64,000 nt of DNA from Bigelowiella natans CCMP2755. Its lineage: Eukaryota; Cercozoa; Chlorarachniophyceae. The position numbers and the translations under genes are program-made. A model generated the notes under the pieces. It worked only from the letters and a program-made list of their open reading frames with translations, searched no databases and was not told the DNA's origin. The stretch is taken from contig ADNK01001386.1 in assembly GCA_000320545.1 (NCBI GenBank), positions 177,001 to 241,000 on the forward strand. Reading direction: 5' to 3'. This document shows, piece after piece, positions 60,944-64,000 of this stretch; position 1 is the stretch's first letter; each line of letters opens with the position of its first letter.

Positions 60944-61099
60944 CCGATTGAGCCCAGAGATCGTCATCTTTACATCATCGTCTACTGCGTTTATGTGACT
61001 CAGCAACTCTTTCAAGCTGCCAAACCCCTCTCCACGGCTATCCTTGCTGCTATTTCTTCCTCCGCCACCATCGCTTCCACTTTTCCGCCTCTTTGACAT
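44829..61099 (-). CDS. URB1: URB1/NPA1 nucleolar pre-ribosome-associated protein
   Basis: A 16.3-kb gene of about 25 exons, starting MSKRRKSGSDGGGG at 61099 and ending SFLLSGDDE at 44829. The C-terminal URB1 domain is clear: YNPEFLLPFLLRFVQ, MRKFADSGALAYVLLATSLP, NARNIAYEILSQLFDVL, FFKEHKQITTLLMCFRNAIT, PFLLAKFMARSIPVLLRPDQ (48249-47500), then YKQLNRFLLQRPYLDLEDVP and MFYSTFNSGSSHADQERVWM (47365-47239) and VDLEILSRRHVVPIMLAFHQ (to about 46800). Upstream exons are helical-repeat segments, for example WQYLESSPYLVELFNILQSD (about 60390), VVLAAVNMLLAVVNINQ (about 59480) and ELIVVFGTLKDGIVRNLSAS (about 58670). URB1 acts in the nucleolus in early 60S (pre-27S) processing. Low-complexity acidic, Ser and Lys tracts interrupt many exons. 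Exact exon ends are not all resolved, because GTA and TAC arrays abut several donors. Confidence 0.85.
57810..57877. repeat. (CT)n microsatellite in a URB1 intron
   Basis: A CT dinucleotide run with a few T interruptions, in the intron between URB1 segments at 57913 and 57650. Confidence 0.9.
59589..59640. repeat. (TA)n microsatellite in a URB1 intron
   Basis: A long TA run ending in ACACACA, in the intron downstream (minus strand) of the exon near 59480-59520. Confidence 0.92.
60906..60942. repeat. (GTA)n array; on the minus strand it abuts a URB1 donor
   Basis: On the minus strand the first URB1 exon (ending SGLNR) is followed immediately by GTACTACTACTAC, so the triplet array begins at the 5' splice site. 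Confidence 0.85.
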
Positions 61100-61436
61100 C
61101 GTAAAACAGGCTCGACTGCCCCTCTATTTGAGGGGGGGAGCACGGGGTCGCTAGTCCGCTATCGACGGCGTAGGAAATTGTAAGACATTGTTGTTTTTGT
61201 TGCCTGTGTTTTATTATGTTAGATATATTTCTGTTCAGCGTTTATCGAAATAAAATTAGAAACGGATCATTCCTTCATATTTCTGCGGTCACAATTTGAG
61301 CTGATTTTCCCTCGGGATATCATTGGATATTTTCGGGATAAAAATTGATCCATTTCCAATCAAGAATCTGCTCCAAATCAAGCGGTAGACTGACCCGTGT
61401 CCTCGCGAGAGAGAGGAGTTACGATCGTATGCAATA
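61100..61436. promoter_or_regulatory. Short divergent promoter region, URB1 / 61437 gene
   Basis: 337 bp separate two starts pointing away from each other, which suggests a shared bidirectional promoter. It contains a short G run near 61130; no defined element is recognised. Confidence 0.5.
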
Positions 61437-62078
61437 ATGTGTGCTGACAATCCATGGGATGATAATGGATCCCGTATGCGAAATAGTCGTCACCATCGTA
61501 GTATTATTCTCCGCAACACGCTCAAAACTGAAGCCTATTTAAATTTCTTTCAGGGAAGGTCTGTTTTGGTGAGGACAGACAGTGCTGTGCAACGCTACAC
61601 TGCGTTTCTTCACTGCAGGCTTCGATAATATTGGATGGATATGAGCAACGCAAGGGTTTCTCCTCCTCCTCTTCCTCGTTTTCATCATCTCTTCCCCCTA
61701 CACCACCTTGATAGAAATCCTTAGTTGTGAACACAGCATTGCCCTGAGGAGGTAACTTTTGACTTCATGCAGGCATCACCCCTTGAGCTAGTTCTTCGCC
61801 AGCTTTATAAATGTAAAGCAACCTTTGCTGCTGTGTTCCGGAAGGTGCTGCCTGCCTGTTTTTTTATTTGATTTTAAGTGCTGCTGGCTGCAACCAATAT
61901 GATGCCATTCACTGATGCCCGCCCTTCATCCAACCTTTCTCGTCTCATCTAAGTTTGAGAGCAGTTCTTACTAGCGTCATTAAAGAATAATTCTCCTGAT
62001 GCGTTGTAGTAACACTTGTGGCGAAAAATATCACCTTGACCAATACCATTGCATCTTCGTCGTCGTCGTGTTCTTCTT

Positions 62079-62109
<31 letters not shown>

Positions 62110-62711
62110 TTCTTCTTCTTCAGGTGTTGCGAGCATCGCATGTTGGGGTGTTCTGGTGGAAACTCTTTGACCTAGCAACTGTGATACTTAAGGTAGTATT
62201 TATTGTTTTTACACGAGAGGAGAGAGGAGGGTAATGCGTGCAAAAGGAAATGATGCCGAAAGCAACATCACCTCAAAAGTAAATTCATCGCACAAACATC
62301 ATGCACAGACCAAAACACAGTTAAATAATATGGATATGAAAAATTATGAGAACAGCTCATCATTCTCACCCTCTGTTGCTGATGACAACAAACAACAGAG
62401 AGAGGATAAGTCGGTGGTGGAAAGCAGGGCTGGACAGGGATCGTTGGAGAAGCTAAGTGCATTGTTGATAGAGAGCTCGGATGTATGGCAGAGTATTCGC
62501 GACTCAGAAGATTTTAGAGATAACCAAGTCAGGCTGGGAAATTTGGAGGTAGTAGTAGTAGTATTAATAGTAGTAGAAAACTGCGCATCATGCACAGCAT
62601 AAACAGCCAGCCATCACCTTTCTCACCACTCACTCATCCACATCATCTTCCCCCATTCACCACCTCCTTCTCTCCTCTCTCTCCCTCTTCCCCCCCCCTC
62701 TCTCTCTCCTC

Positions 62712-62759
<48 letters not shown>

Positions 62760-62764
62760 TGCGC

Positions 62765-62807
<43 letters not shown>

Positions 62808-63021
62808 ATCATTGATTCTTTGTGCGACCACAACTCACTCACAGTGCTCAATTTACGAACTTTTGGAGATAGTGAGGGATGCTATTTCCCGCAAGAGGCC
62901 GACCGGTAACAACAACAACAACAACAACAACAACAACGCTCATGATGAAGATGATGATGATGATGAAGCCCTCTCTGATGAGCGCACAACCTTAAATTCG
63001 TTCTTCATTGTCAAACCATAA
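61437..63021 (+). CDS. Unrecognised five-exon protein
   Basis: Exons 61437-61568, 61773-61844, 62124-62192, about 62225-62548 and 62845-63021 join in phase. The product starts MCADNPWDDNGSRMRNSRH. It continues ILRNTLKTEAYLNFFQGRSV, ASPLELVLRQLYKCKATFAA, VLRASHVGVFWWKLFDLATV, a polar Asn/Ser-rich segment, SLEKLSALLIESSDVWQSIR, CSIYELLEIVRDAISRKRP, then a poly-Asn run, an acidic run and NSFFIVKP before the stop. I do not recognise the family. It looks like a soluble helical protein with one disordered middle and tail. The exon 4 acceptor is the weakest junction. Confidence 0.55.
62718..62807. repeat. 90-bp alternating purine-pyrimidine tract: (TA)n-(CG)n-(TG)n
   Basis: TA repeats to 62757, then a GC/CG run of about 20 bases, then TG repeats, with almost no break in purine-pyrimidine alternation. 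It lies in the last intron of the 61437 gene. Confidence 0.92.
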
Positions 63022-63063
63022 ATATATTTTGGAATGTACGTAATATGTGTCCAGATATTATTC

Positions 63064-63095
<32 letters not shown>

Positions 63096-63170
63096 TGTGT
63101 GTGTGTGTGTGTGTGTGTTTTGTTTGCTTGTTTGTGGTATTCTATTTTACGGTCGATGCTGGACAACCAG

Positions 63171-63237
63171 CAGTGCCAAGGATTGATAAAGATAAGTCGA
63201 TACGCTTATTTTGGAATCGTTTCTTTGGTAATTGTGC

Positions 63238-63272
<35 letters not shown>

Positions 63273-63613
63273 CATGGGCTAGAGGACGAGGAGGAGCTGC
63301 TGGTGGTTATGAAGTTGATAATCATGGATGATGAATCAACGTTTGATGCAAAATCATTATTATCATCATCATTGTAATCATTGACGTTTGACTTGACTAG
63401 TATTGATTGATGGCTGCATAGGAATGACTCGAGAATTTTGGCCAGCTAGCCTTGACCTGTTTGCCGAGGCGTTGTGCGTAAATGCGCTGTTGAACCAGCC
63501 CAGTCATATTGTTGTACCATCCGAACATGTCCTAGCTGAGATGCTTGCCAACGTCGGAGGTCGTTCCCCTCACCGATGAAAAACTGCAATAATAACCAAA
63601 AAATGCTGCATTG

Positions 63614-63666
<53 letters not shown>

Positions 63667-63838
63667 ACAATTGTTCCCACGGTTTATTATCCACATTTTC
63701 TTCTTTTTGTAAACATCATCATCATCATCTCCATCGTCATCATAATGAATGTTACACAGAGTGGCCCTCAGAGGAGAAAGGAGAAGATGAAATGCCCAAG
63801 AACCTAACGCCTGAAGTGTGGGATTTAATACTCGAACG
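63171..63838 (+). CDS. Unrecognised gene, 5' part unresolved, continues past the window
   Basis: Three exons join in phase: 63171-63227 (VPRIDKDKSIRLFWNRFFG), 63422-63559 (MTREFWPASLDLFAEALCVN, then IVVPSEHVLAEMLANVG) and 63760-63838 (EWPSEEKGEDEMPKNLTPEV, then WDLILER), the last ending at a GTAGTAGTA donor. The next exon lies beyond 64000. The FW..FFG...FW....F.EAL pattern resembles small helical adaptor-like domains seen in protist proteins, but I cannot name it. The poly-Asp reading near 63068 lies upstream and is not clearly part of the gene. It could be a continuation of the 61437 gene through alternative splicing, though phases do not support that. Confidence 0.5.
63619..63665. repeat. 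(TA)n microsatellite
   Basis: A TA run in the intron between the second and third exons of the gene at 63171. Confidence 0.92.
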
Positions 63839-63860
63839 GTAGTAGTAGTAATTGTTGTAA

Positions 63861-63892
<32 letters not shown>

Positions 63893-64000
63893 ACAGTAAT
63901 AGTAGTAGGCATCATCGTCATTGACATTATCATCCATATCCTTTTTCTTCTTCTCCTCCTCGTTGATCCCCTCTTAATATTAATCAGATACGGTCCATTC

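Noticed and set aside
60893-63900. Poly-Tyr, poly-Val and poly-Cys frames over GTA, TA and TG arrays
   Set aside because: They are translations of microsatellites with no flanking coding evidence.
1-64000. CRISPR arrays, operons, ribosome binding sites, bacterial insertion sequences
   Set aside because: Gene structure is eukaryotic throughout; the repeats are microsatellites or transposon-related and no spacer-repeat pattern exists.

Overview
This is eukaryotic nuclear DNA from an intron-rich genome. Genes are cut into exons of roughly 40-300 bp joined by short GT..AG introns, and both introns and exons are crowded with microsatellites. The gene set is a NOX2-type oxidase with p22phox, Barentsz/CASC3, METTL16, URB1, a 7TM-RGS protein, a C2-RhoGAP and a hAT transposon. 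It fits a unicellular or simple member of the opisthokont/amoebozoan side of the tree better than a plant, a bacterium or a typical fungus, but I cannot name the species. Exon models were built by hand from reading frame, splice phase and family conservation; RNA evidence would be needed to fix them.

Layout. 1-1922 (-): 7TM-RGS receptor, running off the left edge. 2727-6281 (+): METTL16 RNA m6A methyltransferase, 14 exons. 7123-9392 (-): DTW-domain tRNA aminocarboxypropyltransferase. 10880-12325 (+): an SH3 domain fused to a p22phox-like subunit. 12495-16100 (+): NADPH oxidase catalytic subunit, directly behind it. 17245-18954 (-): intronless tripeptidyl-peptidase (sedolisin). 19470-24890 (+): large unrecognised low-complexity protein. 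25973-27722 (-): small unrecognised basic/coiled-coil protein. 28555-30675 (+): Barentsz/CASC3 with two PAM2-like motifs. 31044-34890: complete hAT transposon with an 8-bp target duplication, sitting inside a copy of a dispersed repeat. 36357-40258 (+): C2-RhoGAP protein. 41201-41629 (-): possible 75-aa membrane protein. 42179-43669 (+): unrecognised seven-exon protein. 44829-61099 (-): URB1/NPA1 ribosome-biogenesis protein. 61437-63021 (+): unrecognised protein, divergent from URB1. 63171-end (+): partial unrecognised gene.

How the genes relate. The clearest functional unit is the p22phox-NOX pair: two subunits of one membrane flavocytochrome, same strand, about 170 bp apart, with the small subunit carrying its own SH3 domain and proline-rich linker. 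In animals that SH3 function is supplied by the separate adaptor p47phox. Several others act on RNA (METTL16, the DTW protein, Barentsz, URB1) but show no sign of linkage beyond being neighbours.

Two genome-wide habits stand out. Many introns begin with a GTA triplet array that starts exactly at the 5' splice site. Several introns end with a long CT or TTC array serving as the polypyrimidine tract. Homopolymer runs (Q, D/E, S, T, H, A) inside coding exons come from the same class of triplet repeats.
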